A stretch of 64,000 nt of DNA from Paenibacillus massiliensis 2301065 = DSM 16942. GTDB taxonomy: Bacteria > Bacillota > Bacilli > Paenibacillales > Paenibacillaceae. The stretch covers positions 1 through 64,000 of the forward strand of contig NZ_KB898186.1 in the NCBI RefSeq assembly GCF_000377505.1. Direction: 5' to 3'. The notes under the pieces were generated by a model, which saw only the letters and a program-made list of their open reading frames with translations, made no database searches and was not told the DNA's origin. Position numbers and translations under genes: made by a program. Numbering within the stretch: position 1 is the first letter of the stretch; every line of letters begins with the position of its first letter. Below, piece by piece: positions 38,481-49,064 of this stretch.

Positions 38481-39563
38481 ATGGATAAAAAGCCTGCCGA
38501 ATCCGGCAAGACAAAGGTGAAGACAACTGCTAAGAAAAAGAAGGGAAAGAAAAGCGCGAGGCGAACATTCGGAATCGTGCTCATTGTGGTGCTGCTGATG
38601 GCTGGCGCCGGCTTCCTCTTCCGGAAGCCGTTGACGGCACTGGCCTTTGATTTGTTCGTTGCTCCGACGCTCGAGAATAAGCTGCAGGAGTCCTATCAGC
38701 CTCGAGGTGGCGGCGAGGATAACATGAAGCCTACAAGGGTCCAGAATGAGCCATTCTCGGTCCTGCTGCTGGGGTCAGACCGCAGATCGTATGAGAAGAC
38801 GCGTGGACGTTCAGACACGGTTATGTTCGCAGCGGTAAGGCCCAAGGAGTCCCGAGTTCTGCTGGTGTCGGTACCACGTGATACCTATGTGCAGATTGTA
38901 GGTCGGGATGCCAATAAGGATGGTCAGTATGATTTTGACAAGCTGGCACATGCATATGCTTTTGGTGGAGAGCAGATGTCGATAGACACCGTAGAGCAGC
39001 TGTTGAGTCATACGATTGACTATTACGCCACGATTAATTTTCAAGGAATACAGGATGTCGTGAATGCAGTGGGCGGCGTGTCATTGCCCATTACAGAGGA
39101 TATAGAGAATAAGAATCCCAATCACGTAAAATTCAAAATTGAAGCTGACAAACCCGTGTATAATGGGGAAGAGGCTATGTATTATGTACGCTATCGGGAG
39201 GACAGCGACTTCAATCGCACCAAGCGGCAGCAAATTTTCCTGAAAGCCTTGTCTGATAAGGTTCTGAATCTGAGCGGAATTACCAAGGTTCCGGAGCTGT
39301 TGGATATCATGGGAGATAACTTCCAGACAGATATGCCACCCGGTTCGATCACAGATCTGGGCAAGCAGGTATTGATGCAGGATACAAGTCCACAGATCTC
39401 CAGCTTCACCATTATGGGTACAGGACAGAAGGTGAATGGCATCTATTATGATCAGGCTAATGAAGAGGATCTAGAGTATGCCAAGTCACTGATCCAGAAC
39501 TGGATGGACCCCAGTACAACACCAGCTACATTGAAGCTGCCAGATCGACAGGATCTGGATTGA
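38481..39563 (+). CDS. LCP family (LytR-CpsA-Psr) glycopolymer transferase
   Basis: A 360-residue membrane-anchored protein. A Lys-rich cytoplasmic tail (1-31) precedes one membrane segment (about 32-50). The LCP domain starts FSVLLLGSDRRS (about 93) and has RSDTVMFAAVRP, VSVPRDTYV and DEDNRTKRQQ-type (DFNRTKRQQIFLKAL), which carry the Arg and Asp residues for pyrophosphate and polyprenyl lipid. LCP enzymes attach wall teichoic acids or other glycopolymers to peptidoglycan. B. subtilis has several paralogues, so the exact one is not assigned. ATG 38481 has AAGGAA. A terminator follows. Confidence 0.92.
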   Translation: MDKKPAESGKTKVKTTAKKKKGKKSARRTFGIVLIVVLLMAGAGFLFRKPLTALAFDLFVAPTLENKLQESYQPRGGGEDNMKPTRVQNEPFSVLLLGSDRRSYEKTRGRSDTVMFAAVRPKESRVLLVSVPRDTYVQIVGRDANKDGQYDFDKLAHAYAFGGEQMSIDTVEQLLSHTIDYYATINFQGIQDVVNAVGGVSLPITEDIENKNPNHVKFKIEADKPVYNGEEAMYYVRYREDSDFNRTKRQQIFLKALSDKVLNLSGITKVPELLDIMGDNFQTDMPPGSITDLGKQVLMQDTSPQISSFTIMGTGQKVNGIYYDQANEEDLEYAKSLIQNWMDPSTTPATLKLPDRQDLD

Positions 39564-39593
39564 TGGAGTGAAAGACACAGTCAGATTATTAGC

Positions 39594-39627
39594 ATCAGCA
39601 GTCGGAAGGTTCCGTCTGCTGATTTTG
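39594..39627 (+). terminator. LCP gene terminator
   Basis: ATCAGCAG-t-CGGAA and TTCCG-t-CTGCTGAT, followed by TTTTGTT. Confidence 0.85.
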
Positions 39628-39681
39628 TTCCCTGTATAGAACAGGGTACAAACCTACAATATAGGAGGATACACAGTTCTC

Positions 39682-40107
39682 ATGAATATTGCATTTTTCT
39701 TGTTGCCTAAGCAGGAGGTTGCTTGTGTAACGTCTGATTCAACCTTAAGACAGACCCTGGAGCGGATGGAATATCATCGCTTCACCGCTGTTCCAATTCT
39801 CGATAAGGATGGCAAGTATATTGGAACCGTTACCGAGGGAGATCTACTGTGGCATATGAAGGACTCGGGTGGGAAGATAACCTTCGAGAATTCTTCAAAA
39901 TTTCTACTGAAGGATGTTCCTCTGCGAGTGCACAACAAGCCCGTGTCTATTGAGGCCAAGATGGAAGACCTTATCAATCTGGCTAAGGTGCAGAATTTCG
40001 TACCTGTCGTGGATGATATGGACCGCTTCATTGGTATTGTGCGGCGTAGTCAGATTATTGAGTATTGTATGCAGCTGGTGTCGAAGGAATCGCTGAATTC
40101 CGGATAA
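39682..40107 (+). CDS. CBS domain pair protein
   Basis: A 141-residue cytosolic protein made of two CBS repeats: about 1-60 (TLERMEYHRFTAVPILDKDGKYIGTVTEGDLLW) and about 75-135 (MEDLINLAKVQNFVPVVDDMDRFIGIVRRSQIIEY). Paired CBS domains bind adenine nucleotides. Some small CBS proteins of Firmicutes bind c-di-AMP, and the c-di-AMP phosphodiesterase gene gdpP is 1.5 kb downstream, so this is a candidate sensor, though nothing in the sequence proves the ligand. AGGAGG lies before ATG 39682. It has its own terminator. Confidence 0.88.
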   Translation: MNIAFFLLPKQEVACVTSDSTLRQTLERMEYHRFTAVPILDKDGKYIGTVTEGDLLWHMKDSGGKITFENSSKFLLKDVPLRVHNKPVSIEAKMEDLINLAKVQNFVPVVDDMDRFIGIVRRSQIIEYCMQLVSKESLNSG

Positions 40108-40119
40108 TCCAGCTGTCTG

Positions 40120-40143
40120 GCCTGCATGAGTGCAGGCTTTTTT
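40120..40143 (+). terminator. CBS gene terminator
   Basis: GCCTGCA-TGAG-TGCAGGC followed by six T. Confidence 0.9.
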
Positions 40144-40332
40144 CAAGAATAATCTTAGGACATTCTATATCTGCTTGTTGTTGCACCTCTAGATTAGGCT
40201 GGGAGTGAAAGCAGTGTCATTATGCCTTGGCAGAGTGGCTATGTATAAGGTGGTAAGTCATCTTCGTATTCATGCAGGGTTATGCTATAATGGAGAATAA
40301 AGCTTTTTCAGAAGGGGTGGCTCTTCAGAATT

Positions 40333-40635
40333 ATGGCTAAGGAACTGGATGTGGCCAAGCGGGCCAAGGTCATTGAATGGCTAAAAACAGAGGTACTGGA
40401 TCAGGTGTCTCGCCTGTTCAAGGCCATATGGGAAGGAAGTACAGCGCGAATAGGAGATTGCCTGGCAAGTCTCATTATGAGCGGATACATCTTGGGACGA
40501 CGCCTGGGAATATCGTATCGTGAGTTGGATGACCAATTGCTTGACAAGCTAAAGAAGCACAGACAGGAAGGCCATCAACTGGAAGATTGGTATCAGGATA
40601 TTTCCGCTCTGGAAGAACATATGCGTAAGAGGTGA
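40333..40635 (+). CDS. MazG-like family protein
   Basis: A 100-residue protein of the MazG-like (all-alpha NTP-PPase-related) family that precedes yybS in Paenibacillus-type genomes. The first half (RAKVIEWLKTEVLDQVSRLFKAIWEGSTARIGDCLASLI) resembles the helical core, and the second half is polar. The metal-binding EExxE of true MazG pyrophosphatases is not evident, so catalysis is doubtful. ATG 40333 has only a weak ribosome site. Its stop is followed within six bases by the TTG start of yybS. Confidence 0.75.
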   Translation: MAKELDVAKRAKVIEWLKTEVLDQVSRLFKAIWEGSTARIGDCLASLIMSGYILGRRLGISYRELDDQLLDKLKKHRQEGHQLEDWYQDISALEEHMRKR

Positions 40636-40641
40636 ATACAT

Positions 40642-41556
40642 TTGAAATCCCGTATGACTTCAGCGGTGTGGGTCGTTATATACGTACTGCTGCTGTTGTC
40701 CTTGCTTACACCGTTGAGATTGATAACCTCCTTTTTCTTGATTGTACCAGCTGCGGTTCTATACGCATTGCTGCCTATTAGACAATTTCTGCTGTATATT
40801 GTGGGTGTGGCAGTTGTAGCTTTGATCGCTTCACCAGTGCTGTTGCTGTCGATGTTATATTTCCTGATTCCAGGATTGTTGATGGGGATGGTCTACAAGA
40901 AGAAGGCACCAGCACTGCAGGCCTTGATGACCGGAACGGGTGTCATGGTAGCGATGCTACTGTTGCTCTTGTTAATTAGCACGACACTCTTCCAGTTCGA
41001 TCTGTCCGGGTATATCCGGGAGATTGTCAATCAAATGGTTGCTCCGCTTCAGGATATGACGAATAACAATCCGTTAACCAGCATTAACTGGACGGATCAG
41101 GATACGAAGGAAGTGGCAGATGCTACAGTTGCGATGGTACCGTATGCGCTAATCCTGACTTCTTTCTTGATGGCGTTAATTACGCACGTGGTTACAAGAC
41201 CGCTCCTGACAGCTGCTGGTATGGATGTTCCCAAAATGAAGCCTGCTCGGGAGTGGCGTATGCCACGAGCATTGATCTGGTATTATCTGCTGGCTGTACT
41301 CATTGAATGGATTGCGTACGGCTCCAGCGGGGGCTGGGCTACGATTATCGCTGCGAATCTGATTCCACTGATTAACATTTGTTTTGTGATTCAAACGATC
41401 GGGTTCTTCTTTTTCCTGACACATGTCCGACGTTGGAATCCGGCGATCTCATTCCTGTTATCCGCCTTGGTGCTGCTCATTCATCCACTTCGGATTATAG
41501 GAATTATTGATCTGGCCTTCCCGCTTCGTGAAGCTATTACGAAATCCAAACGATAG
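40642..41556 (+). CDS. YybS family membrane protein (DUF2232)
   Basis: A 304-residue polytopic protein with about eight membrane segments and DUF2232-type sequence, as found in front of gdpP and rplI in Firmicutes. The segment YFLIPGLLMGMVYKKKAPALQALMTGTG and the C-terminal LLIHPLRIIGIIDLAFPLREA look characteristic. Family role unknown; some relatives resemble S components of vitamin transporters. The start TTG 40642 has the GAGGTGA site that overlaps the end of the previous gene. Confidence 0.88.
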   Translation: MKSRMTSAVWVVIYVLLLLSLLTPLRLITSFFLIVPAAVLYALLPIRQFLLYIVGVAVVALIASPVLLLSMLYFLIPGLLMGMVYKKKAPALQALMTGTGVMVAMLLLLLLISTTLFQFDLSGYIREIVNQMVAPLQDMTNNNPLTSINWTDQDTKEVADATVAMVPYALILTSFLMALITHVVTRPLLTAAGMDVPKMKPAREWRMPRALIWYYLLAVLIEWIAYGSSGGWATIIAANLIPLINICFVIQTIGFFFFLTHVRRWNPAISFLLSALVLLIHPLRIIGIIDLAFPLREAITKSKR

Positions 41557-41567
41557 GGAGAACAGTC

Positions 41568-43559
41568 ATGCCTAAATTCCTACAGAAACGCTGGCACGGC
41601 TATTACACCGTCTGGGCGTTTCTACTGTTGCTATTGCTGGTCATTGCTATTAGCTGGTACAACTGGGCGCTTGGTGTTATTGGTCTGGTCATCTCCTTTG
41701 CTCTAAGCGGAATGCTTTTGCGCGCTGAAATGAATTTTCGGGAAGGGTTGTCCGAGTATATAAGTGGACTGTCCTTCCGCATCAAGCGTGTTGAAGCGGA
41801 GACGGTGAATAAGCTTCCTTTTGGAATTATTCTCTACAGCGAGGATCGCACGGTGGAGTGGAACAACCGTTATGTAGCGGGAATGTTCGAGGATGAGCAT
41901 AACCTGATTGGCGCTTCGCTTCAACAGGTATTCCCGCAGCTAACGGCGTTGCTGCAGAACAAGAAAGAACTTAAAGAGACGGCTAAGATTCATCAGTTGG
42001 AGATTCAACATGACAGTCGCTACTACCGAATGACAGTCATTCTGGACGAACGTCTCATCTATTTACATGAGGTTACTGAGCTTGCCGTGTTGCGTGAGCA
42101 ATATGAGAATGAGCGTCTAGCGATCGGAATCGTGCTGCTCGACAATCTGGATGAAGCTTCACAGGGCATGGATGATCAGCAGCGCACAGCCTTGATTGCC
42201 AAGGTGTCCAGCGAGATTACCGCTTGGGCGAAGCAGTTCAATGTATACCTGCGGAGACTCTCCTCCGAGCGCTACCTGATGATGCTTAACCAAAAGTCTC
42301 TACAGGAGCTAGAGCAGAGCCGATTCGTTATTCTGGATACCGTACGGGAAATGACAGCTGATCTGAAGGTGCCACTCACGCTGAGCATTGGCCTGTCCTT
42401 CGGCGCAGGCACGATTAGTGAGCTGGGCGAGCTGGCACAATCCAGTCTGGATATGGCGCTTGGTCGTGGTGGAGATCAGGCTGCAGTCAAGGCAGGGCAG
42501 CGCTTGTCCTTCTATGGCGGCAAGACGAATGCCGTCGAGAAGCGGACACGAGTGCGTGCGAGAGTCATCGCCCATGCGCTTCGCGATCTGATGCAGGAGA
42601 GCGACCGTGTGATCATCCTCGGCCATCGGGCGCCGGATATGGATGCGATTGGAGCAGCCATCGGCGTGCGGAAGGCGGCGTCGCTCTTCAAGGTCGAATC
42701 GAGCATTGTCCTGGATAAGCCGAACCCGTCGATTGATCGACTGCTTGAGCAGGTAGCCAAGGATGATCAGCTGACATCAGCGTTCGTTACACCAGAGCAA
42801 GCCATGCAGATGATGACGGAGCATACACTGCTCGTCGTGGTAGATACGCACAAGGCTTCCATGACGATGGAGCCCAAGCTGGTACAGGCGGCCCGGCGCG
42901 TGGTTGTAGTAGATCATCACCGTCGGGGTGAGGAGTTCATTAACGATGCCGTGCTGATTTATTTGGAGCCTTATGCCTCCTCTACCTGCGAGCTGGTTAC
43001 GGAGCTACTGCAATACATTCATGACCGAGTACAATTCACGCCACTGGAAGCAACGGCGCTCCTATCAGGAATCATTGTAGATACGAAGCACTTTTCTCTG
43101 CATACGGGCTCGCGAACTTTCGAAGCCGCAGGGTTCCTGAGACGCAGCGGAGCGGACACGGTCATGATCCAGCGTCTGCTGAAAGAAGATCTTGATGAAT
43201 ATATTGCTAAGGCAGAAATCATTAAGCATGCTAAAATGATGTATGGGCATATCGCGCTTGCGGTCACTGAGCCAGGGAATAAAATTCCTCAGCTATTGAT
43301 CGCGCAAGCGGCCGATACACTCTTGAATATGACGGACGTGATTGCGTCATTCGTCATAAGTGAACGCCCGGATGGTCTGCTGGGCATTAGCGCCCGTTCA
43401 TTCGGACGCATGAATGTACAAGTCGTGATGGAGCGGCTGGGCGGCGGGGGACATCTAACGAATGCGGCCGTGCAGCTGGAATGTACGCTGGCCGAGGCAG
43501 AGCAACGCTTGCTTGCCGTGCTGGCTGAAATAGAAGAGGAAGAGGGGTTGTTTGAATGA
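41568..43559 (+). CDS. gdpP: Cyclic-di-AMP phosphodiesterase GdpP
   Basis: A 663-residue membrane-bound enzyme that hydrolyses c-di-AMP to pApA. Two N-terminal membrane segments (about 13-32 and 34-52) are followed by a PAS-like domain (about 85-150), a degenerate GGDEF domain (about 175-305) and the DHH-DHHA1 domains. Metal ligands are visible in [13 protein letters not shown] and VVVDHHRR, with GIIVDTKHF and the DHHA1 motif [14 protein letters not shown]. It lies in the conserved yybS-gdpP-rplI-dnaB order. Its stop overlaps the rplI start by four bases. Confidence 0.96.
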   Translation: MPKFLQKRWHGYYTVWAFLLLLLLVIAISWYNWALGVIGLVISFALSGMLLRAEMNFREGLSEYISGLSFRIKRVEAETVNKLPFGIILYSEDRTVEWNNRYVAGMFEDEHNLIGASLQQVFPQLTALLQNKKELKETAKIHQLEIQHDSRYYRMTVILDERLIYLHEVTELAVLREQYENERLAIGIVLLDNLDEASQGMDDQQRTALIAKVSSEITAWAKQFNVYLRRLSSERYLMMLNQKSLQELEQSRFVILDTVREMTADLKVPLTLSIGLSFGAGTISELGELAQSSLDMALGRGGDQAAVKAGQRLSFYGGKTNAVEKRTRVRARVIAHALRDLMQESDRVIILGHRAPDMDAIGAAIGVRKAASLFKVESSIVLDKPNPSIDRLLEQVAKDDQLTSAFVTPEQAMQMMTEHTLLVVVDTHKASMTMEPKLVQAARRVVVVDHHRRGEEFINDAVLIYLEPYASSTCELVTELLQYIHDRVQFTPLEATALLSGIIVDTKHFSLHTGSRTFEAAGFLRRSGADTVMIQRLLKEDLDEYIAKAEIIKHAKMMYGHIALAVTEPGNKIPQLLIAQAADTLLNMTDVIASFVISERPDGLLGISARSFGRMNVQVVMERLGGGGHLTNAAVQLECTLAEAEQRLLAVLAEIEEEEGLFE

Positions 43560-43999
43560 AGGTCATTTTTTTGCAAGACGTAAAAGGGCAAGGTAAGAAG
43601 GGGCAAGTGAAGGAAGTATCCGATGGCTATGCTTCGAACTTTTTGCTGCCGAAAGGCCTGGTTCGCCCAGCAACCGATGGCAATATGAAGGTGCTGCAAA
43701 ATCAGGAGGCTGCAGAAGATAGACGCAAGCAAGAGGAGAAGGAAGAAGCCCAAGCTCTCGCTAAGAAGCTTGAGGCGACTGCCATCGAACTGAAAGCCAA
43801 AGCTGGCGAAGGTGGTCGACTGTTTGGAGCCATCACCTCCAAGCAGATCGCAGAGGCGCTGTCCAAGCAAGGACTGAAGATTGATAAGCGTAAAATTGAG
43901 CTGGATGAGCCGATTCGTCACCTGGGCGTGACTCAAATGACAGTTAAGCTGCATCCGGAAGTGAAGGCGACCCTGAAGGTTCAGGTGACCGAAGAGTAA
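43556..43999 (+). CDS. rplI: 50S ribosomal protein L9
   Basis: A 147-residue L9 with the N-terminal domain ([34 protein letters not shown]), a long central helix rich in Glu, Lys and Ala, and the C-terminal domain ([19 protein letters not shown]). It binds the base of the L1 stalk. It overlaps gdpP by four bases, and dnaB starts at the next base after its stop, so the three genes are cotranscribed and translationally coupled. Confidence 0.97.
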   Translation: MKVIFLQDVKGQGKKGQVKEVSDGYASNFLLPKGLVRPATDGNMKVLQNQEAAEDRRKQEEKEEAQALAKKLEATAIELKAKAGEGGRLFGAITSKQIAEALSKQGLKIDKRKIELDEPIRHLGVTQMTVKLHPEVKATLKVQVTEE

Positions 44000-45358
44000 A
44001 TGGGCGGCGAATTCTTTGACCGGATTCCTCCGCAGAATCTCGAAGCGGAGCAGGCTGTAATTGGCTCAATTCTGCTTCAGGCAGAAGCTCTGATTACCGC
44101 AATGGAGCGGGTTCAGAGTGAGGATTTCTATGATAAAGCGCACCAGATGATCTACGAATCTATGATTGAGCTTGGGGAGCAAGGCCAGCCTATCGATCTC
44201 GTAACATTGACTGCGAAGCTGCAGGATAAAGGCCAACTGGAGGAGATCGGTGGTGTCAGCTATCTATCGAAGCTGGCTCACGGTGTACCTACAGCAGCCA
44301 ACGTAGACTACTATGCCCAGATTATCGAAGAGAAGTCGATGCTTCGTCGTCTGATTCGGGCAGCCACCCAGATTGTAAGCGAGGGCTATACGGGCGGGGA
44401 AGATGTACCTGCCATGCTCAGTGATGCTGAGCGGCGGATTCTGGAGATATCCAACAGCCGCTCCGGTAGCGGATTTATAGCGATCCGTGATGTCGTCATG
44501 GAGGTCTTCGACCGTATGGAGGGGCTGTACCAGAATCGGGGCAATACGACGGGAATCCCATCCGGCTTCGTCGATCTGGATAAGATGACCGCGGGCTTCC
44601 AGCGTAACGATCTGATTATCGTAGCAGCGCGTCCTTCCGTGGGTAAGACAGCCTTTGCACTGAATATCGCCCAGAATGTAGCGGTACGGGCCAAAGAGAC
44701 TGTAGCCATCTTCAGTCTGGAGATGTCCGCGGCGCAGCTCGTACAACGTATGATCTGTGCCGAGGCCAATCTGGATGCGAACGTTATGCGTACAGGTGAA
44801 TTCAAGGGTGATGACGATTGGGCCAAGCTGACGATGGGGATCGCAGCTCTGGCTGAAGCAGAGATCTACATTGATGATACCCCTGGTGTGACGGTAGCGG
44901 ATATTCGTGCCAAGTGTCGTCGCTTGAAGACCGAGAAGGGGCTAGGAATGATCGTTATCGATTACCTCCAGCTCATTCATGGTCGCGGCAAAGCAGGCGA
45001 GAACCGGCAGCAGGAGGTATCGGAAATCTCACGTACGCTCAAGCAGATTGCCCGTGAGCTGGAAGTGCCCGTCATTGCTCTGTCTCAACTTAGCCGTGGG
45101 GTTGAGCAGCGGCAGGACAAGCGTCCAATGATGAGTGACCTTCGGGAATCCGGCTCCATCGAGCAGGACGCTGACATCGTCGCGTTCCTGTACCGGGATG
45201 ATTATTACAACCAGGAGACGGAGAAGAAGAACATCATTGAGATCATTATTGCCAAGCAGCGTAATGGTCCGGTAGGCACGGTAGAGCTTGTATTTCTCAA
45301 GAATTATAATAAGTTCGCCAATTACGAACGTGCTCATACCGATGCATTTGCCGGATAG
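44000..45358 (+). CDS. dnaB: Replicative DNA helicase (DnaB-type; DnaC in B. subtilis)
   Basis: A 452-residue hexameric helicase that opens the fork. The N-terminal domain (RIPPQNLEAEQAVIGSILL) is followed by the linker and the RecA-like domain with Walker A ARPSVGKTAFALN (about 213-225), Walker B MIVIDYLQLI and the arginine-finger region ALSQLSRGVEQR...SDLRESGSIEQDAD. No intein is present. ATG 44000 adjoins the rplI stop and gets initiation through coupling, since there is no separate strong site. A strong terminator follows. Confidence 0.97.
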   Translation: MGGEFFDRIPPQNLEAEQAVIGSILLQAEALITAMERVQSEDFYDKAHQMIYESMIELGEQGQPIDLVTLTAKLQDKGQLEEIGGVSYLSKLAHGVPTAANVDYYAQIIEEKSMLRRLIRAATQIVSEGYTGGEDVPAMLSDAERRILEISNSRSGSGFIAIRDVVMEVFDRMEGLYQNRGNTTGIPSGFVDLDKMTAGFQRNDLIIVAARPSVGKTAFALNIAQNVAVRAKETVAIFSLEMSAAQLVQRMICAEANLDANVMRTGEFKGDDDWAKLTMGIAALAEAEIYIDDTPGVTVADIRAKCRRLKTEKGLGMIVIDYLQLIHGRGKAGENRQQEVSEISRTLKQIARELEVPVIALSQLSRGVEQRQDKRPMMSDLRESGSIEQDADIVAFLYRDDYYNQETEKKNIIEIIIAKQRNGPVGTVELVFLKNYNKFANYERAHTDAFAG

Positions 45359-45408
45359 CGACTGGATGGCGCATTTCATTCAAGTGTACTCATGTTAAAC
45401 TATGTAAT

Positions 45409-45450
45409 GGTCGTCTTCGCTTGAGGTATCAAGCGAGGACGGCTTTTTTT
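45409..45450 (+). terminator. yybS-gdpP-rplI-dnaB operon terminator
   Basis: A 15-bp stem with G-U pairs (from 45410, and 45428-45443) around GGTA, followed by eight T. Confidence 0.92.
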
Positions 45451-45684
45451 CGTAAAATGCTCATAATGTGAATAGATATCAGGTTCGAACCGTGCCATTT
45501 TGTTACGTTACTTGGGAATGCTATAATATAACTGTAATTTACATTCGCGTACGGTCATACATATTTTAGCGATAAACCATCATCCTAGAAGGAATGCTGG
45601 GCATACAGAATTTCCGTGTCATCGGAACTATAAGGTTCTAGGCTGTATCGCTTATGGGTAAGCTTGTCATTTGCAGGCTTGGTT

Positions 45685-45730
45685 AATTCACGAACATTTA
45701 TAATTTTGTACAACTAATTGTTCGCTTTTA
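45685..45730. promoter_or_regulatory. PurR operator: two inverted PurBoxes
   Basis: CGAACATT (45691-45698) and AATTGTTCG (45716-45724) form inverted CGAAC boxes 17 bases apart, the spacing known for PurBox pairs of the B. subtilis purine repressor PurR. Flanks are A/T-rich as in the consensus. They lie directly before the purA -35 element. Confidence 0.82.
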
Positions 45731-45732
45731 AT

Positions 45733-45761
45733 TTGACTTTAAAATTTGAGGCTGGTACACT
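45733..45761 (+). promoter_or_regulatory. purA sigma-A promoter
   Basis: TTGACT (45733-45738), 17-base spacer, TACACT (45756-45761). The start would be near 45768, giving a leader of about 190 bases. Confidence 0.75.
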
Positions 45762-45798
45762 TAAAGTGCTGCGTTAAAGCAGTGGGCTGCTTATGCGC

Positions 45799-45843
45799 CC
45801 GGGGATTTCCGCGCCCGCGGAAGAGCATCTCCGGACGTTTTTT
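45799..45843 (+). terminator. Intrinsic terminator within the purA leader (candidate attenuator)
   Basis: An outer 8-bp stem (45799-45806 with 45827-45834, one G-U) encloses a 6-bp stem TTCCGC-GCCC-GCGGAA, with a four-base bulge, followed after three bases by TTTTTT. It lies about 30 bases after the predicted start and about 110 before purA. Confidence 0.75.
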
Positions 45844-45857
45844 CCTGCTGCTTGTCA

Positions 45858-45906
45858 TTCCGTTGTCCTGTCACTGGTGTTATTGGACGGGATGCAGTGA
45901 ACGGAA
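45858..45906 (+). other. Second stem-loop in the purA leader
   Basis: TTCCGTT (45858-45864) pairs with AACGGAA (45900-45906) and CACTG (45872-45876) with CAGTG (45895-45899). A competing pairing of GTCC (45865) with GGAC (45885) is possible. It lies between the terminator and purA. Confidence 0.55.
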
Positions 45907-45953
45907 GCTCAGCTCAAAATCAGAGTGTCTGCGAGCACTCCACGGAGGAATGA

Positions 45954-47243
<1,290 letters not shown>

Positions 47244-47395
47244 TCCCTTTAGGAAATGAGAGCAAGCCACCACCCGACGTTCGTGTAACGGAGGTAGGGC
47301 TGCTGCGGAGATAAATAAGGGCTATAAGTGCCGTAAGTGTTATAAGGAAGCATAAGTAAGCAATATATAAGCAGTATATAAGCGCTACGAAATAA

Positions 47396-47441
47396 GCGTA
47401 CCCATCCGATGCTATTGGCTGTCGGAGGGTACGCTTTTTTT
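47396..47441 (+). terminator. purA terminator
   Basis: GCGTACCC (47396-47403) and GGGTACGC (47427-47434) with an inner TCCGA/TCGGA pairing, followed by seven T. The rest of 47442-47737 shows no gene. Confidence 0.92.
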
Positions 47442-47737
47442 GTTGGGGTGGGAGAGTTCACTAGGTATATCTTGTCGAGATGATTTAGATGCAGGCTTGT
47501 GAAGAGGAGGAGACTCATAGTGGCTGTGGGCTAATTTCGGTGCTGGCAAGGTTAACTCTACTTTCTTTGGTCAATAATGGGAACAGACGGACTTACCGTT
47601 AACTTGGCGTCATTCGAGGATGAATGTCAGTGAGGAGCTTTGGATGGTTCTTGTCAAATTCGAAGCCTTCATAACGAGGTCCCCCATTCAGATAGCGTTA
47701 TTCCTGGATGGCTGAAGCGGAAGAAGGAGGCACACCG

Positions 47738-48520
47738 ATGAAGTGGATTAGCTGGATGGTACGCAAGACCTTATCTATCGTGATGATTGTAGCACTGACA
47801 CTACTGACGACTGGATATGTCGTGAATGCTTATGTGCAGTCTCTGTTAGGCATGTTCAATATTAAGCTGGAGGGAACCTCTGTGCTCGGCCTGAACATTG
47901 GGCAGGGCCTCTTTGGCTCCAAGCAGCCCTCTACGGGTGAAGGTGGAGTGGGGACGAATGGCACATCGAACGGCACACTGAACGGCACTGTGGATGGCAC
48001 ACAAGGCGAACGCAAGGCAACAGATAGCTCGCGTGAAGGATTGCCTAACGGGAGTGCGGCTTCCTCAAGCACAAGCAATTCCCCAGCACATGGACAGGAA
48101 TCAGAGGGAGGCACCCCGGGAAGCGTGACTGGCAACCCGACGTCTGAGGAGGAGGAGTCTACACCCGAGGGAGCATTACCTGTGATGGGGACAGCAGACG
48201 ATGAGGACACCCCGACAGCAGCATCCCCTGGATCTGCTACACCACCAGTAGTAGAGGAGCGATCTCTGGAGGAAGAGGAACTGGTAATGACCCCAGGAGA
48301 CCTGGTAGACCGGAAGGATGAGCTGAATACACAGCAGAAACAAGAGATTCTCAGCATGCTGATGAACAAGCTTCCAGCCGAGGACATGCAGATGATCTCA
48401 ACAGCTATGGAAGGCGGATTGACGGAGAAGGAGCTGCAGGATATACAACAGGTCATTGCCAAGCGACTTACGAATGAGGAGTATACGAAGCTAATGGACA
48501 TGCTAATGGTAAGTAGATAA
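47738..48520 (+). CDS. Membrane-anchored protein of unknown function
   Basis: A 260-residue protein that was not recognised. A basic N-terminus and one membrane segment (about 10-28, TLSIVMIVALTLLTTGYVV) suggest a single-pass anchor. Next is a segment SVLGLNIGQGLFG, then a long disordered stretch (about 55-180) rich in Gly, Thr, Ser, Asn, Glu and Pro with NGT repeats, and a helical C-terminal domain of about 80 residues (LNTQQKQEILSMLMNKLP, LTEKELQDIQQVIAKRLT). ATG 47738 is set by AAGGAGG seven bases upstream. It precedes the LysM-M23 peptidase gene but has its own terminator. The low-complexity linker would span part of the cell wall if the tail is outside. Confidence 0.7.
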   Translation: MKWISWMVRKTLSIVMIVALTLLTTGYVVNAYVQSLLGMFNIKLEGTSVLGLNIGQGLFGSKQPSTGEGGVGTNGTSNGTLNGTVDGTQGERKATDSSREGLPNGSAASSSTSNSPAHGQESEGGTPGSVTGNPTSEEEESTPEGALPVMGTADDEDTPTAASPGSATPPVVEERSLEEEELVMTPGDLVDRKDELNTQQKQEILSMLMNKLPAEDMQMISTAMEGGLTEKELQDIQQVIAKRLTNEEYTKLMDMLMVSR

Positions 48521-48606
48521 GTATTCTCTCTATGTAAAATTACCAATAAATATATGTTATACAATATTAGTGGAATAGATATCCACTAACTGTATAATCC
48601 ACCCCG

Positions 48607-48630
48607 AAGCCGCGTCCAGTGCGGCTTTTT
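48607..48630 (+). terminator. Terminator after the unknown anchored protein
   Basis: AAGCCGC and GCGGCTT around seven bases, followed by TTTTT-type run. Confidence 0.88.
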
Positions 48631-48688
48631 GCTGTGGAGCGATGAAGTTGAAATTCATCCAGCAGCTATGATAAAGTAAACAAGTGTT

Positions 48689-48720
48689 TATAAAAGGTTA
48701 AATTTTTGACACCTTTTATA
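48689..48720. promoter_or_regulatory. 10-bp inverted repeat over a -35-like element
   Basis: TATAAAAGGT (48689-48698) and ACCTTTTATA (48711-48720) are exact reverse complements 12 bases apart. TTGACA (48706-48711) lies within; TAAATA at 48728 (16-base spacer) and TATAAT at 48741 (29 bases) are candidate -10 elements. The remaining noncoding 48746-49064 holds no other feature. Confidence 0.55.
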
Positions 48721-49064
48721 GCAATTTTAAATAAAACTAGTATAATTATTGGTTCTTCAGCTTGTCTTAAGGATTATCGTGTAAAGTAGTGGCTATGACT
48801 TTCCTGCGGATAGGAAGCTTATGCCAGCAGAATGGATTTTGTATTCTATGGAACGTCACATAAAAGAAGGCCTAAGGCATGATCATCGAGCATCTTGAGG
48901 CTATCATTTTGAACACTGAAAATGCCCATGCCCACTCTACTAACAAATGTACTATTCAACGCACTACACAGCCATGGATGCGTCCAGGCGATATGAAGCC
49001 CTGGTGACGAAGGTATGTCCATACTTAAGGAGTACAAAGGAGTACAGATGAAAGGAAGAGAAGT

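Noticed and set aside
47830..48564. 244-codon minus-strand frame over the unknown anchored protein gene
   Set aside because: Its Ser/Pro/Val-rich translation mirrors the low-complexity linker of the plus-strand gene, which has a strong ribosome site and a signal anchor. The minus frame has no suitable site.
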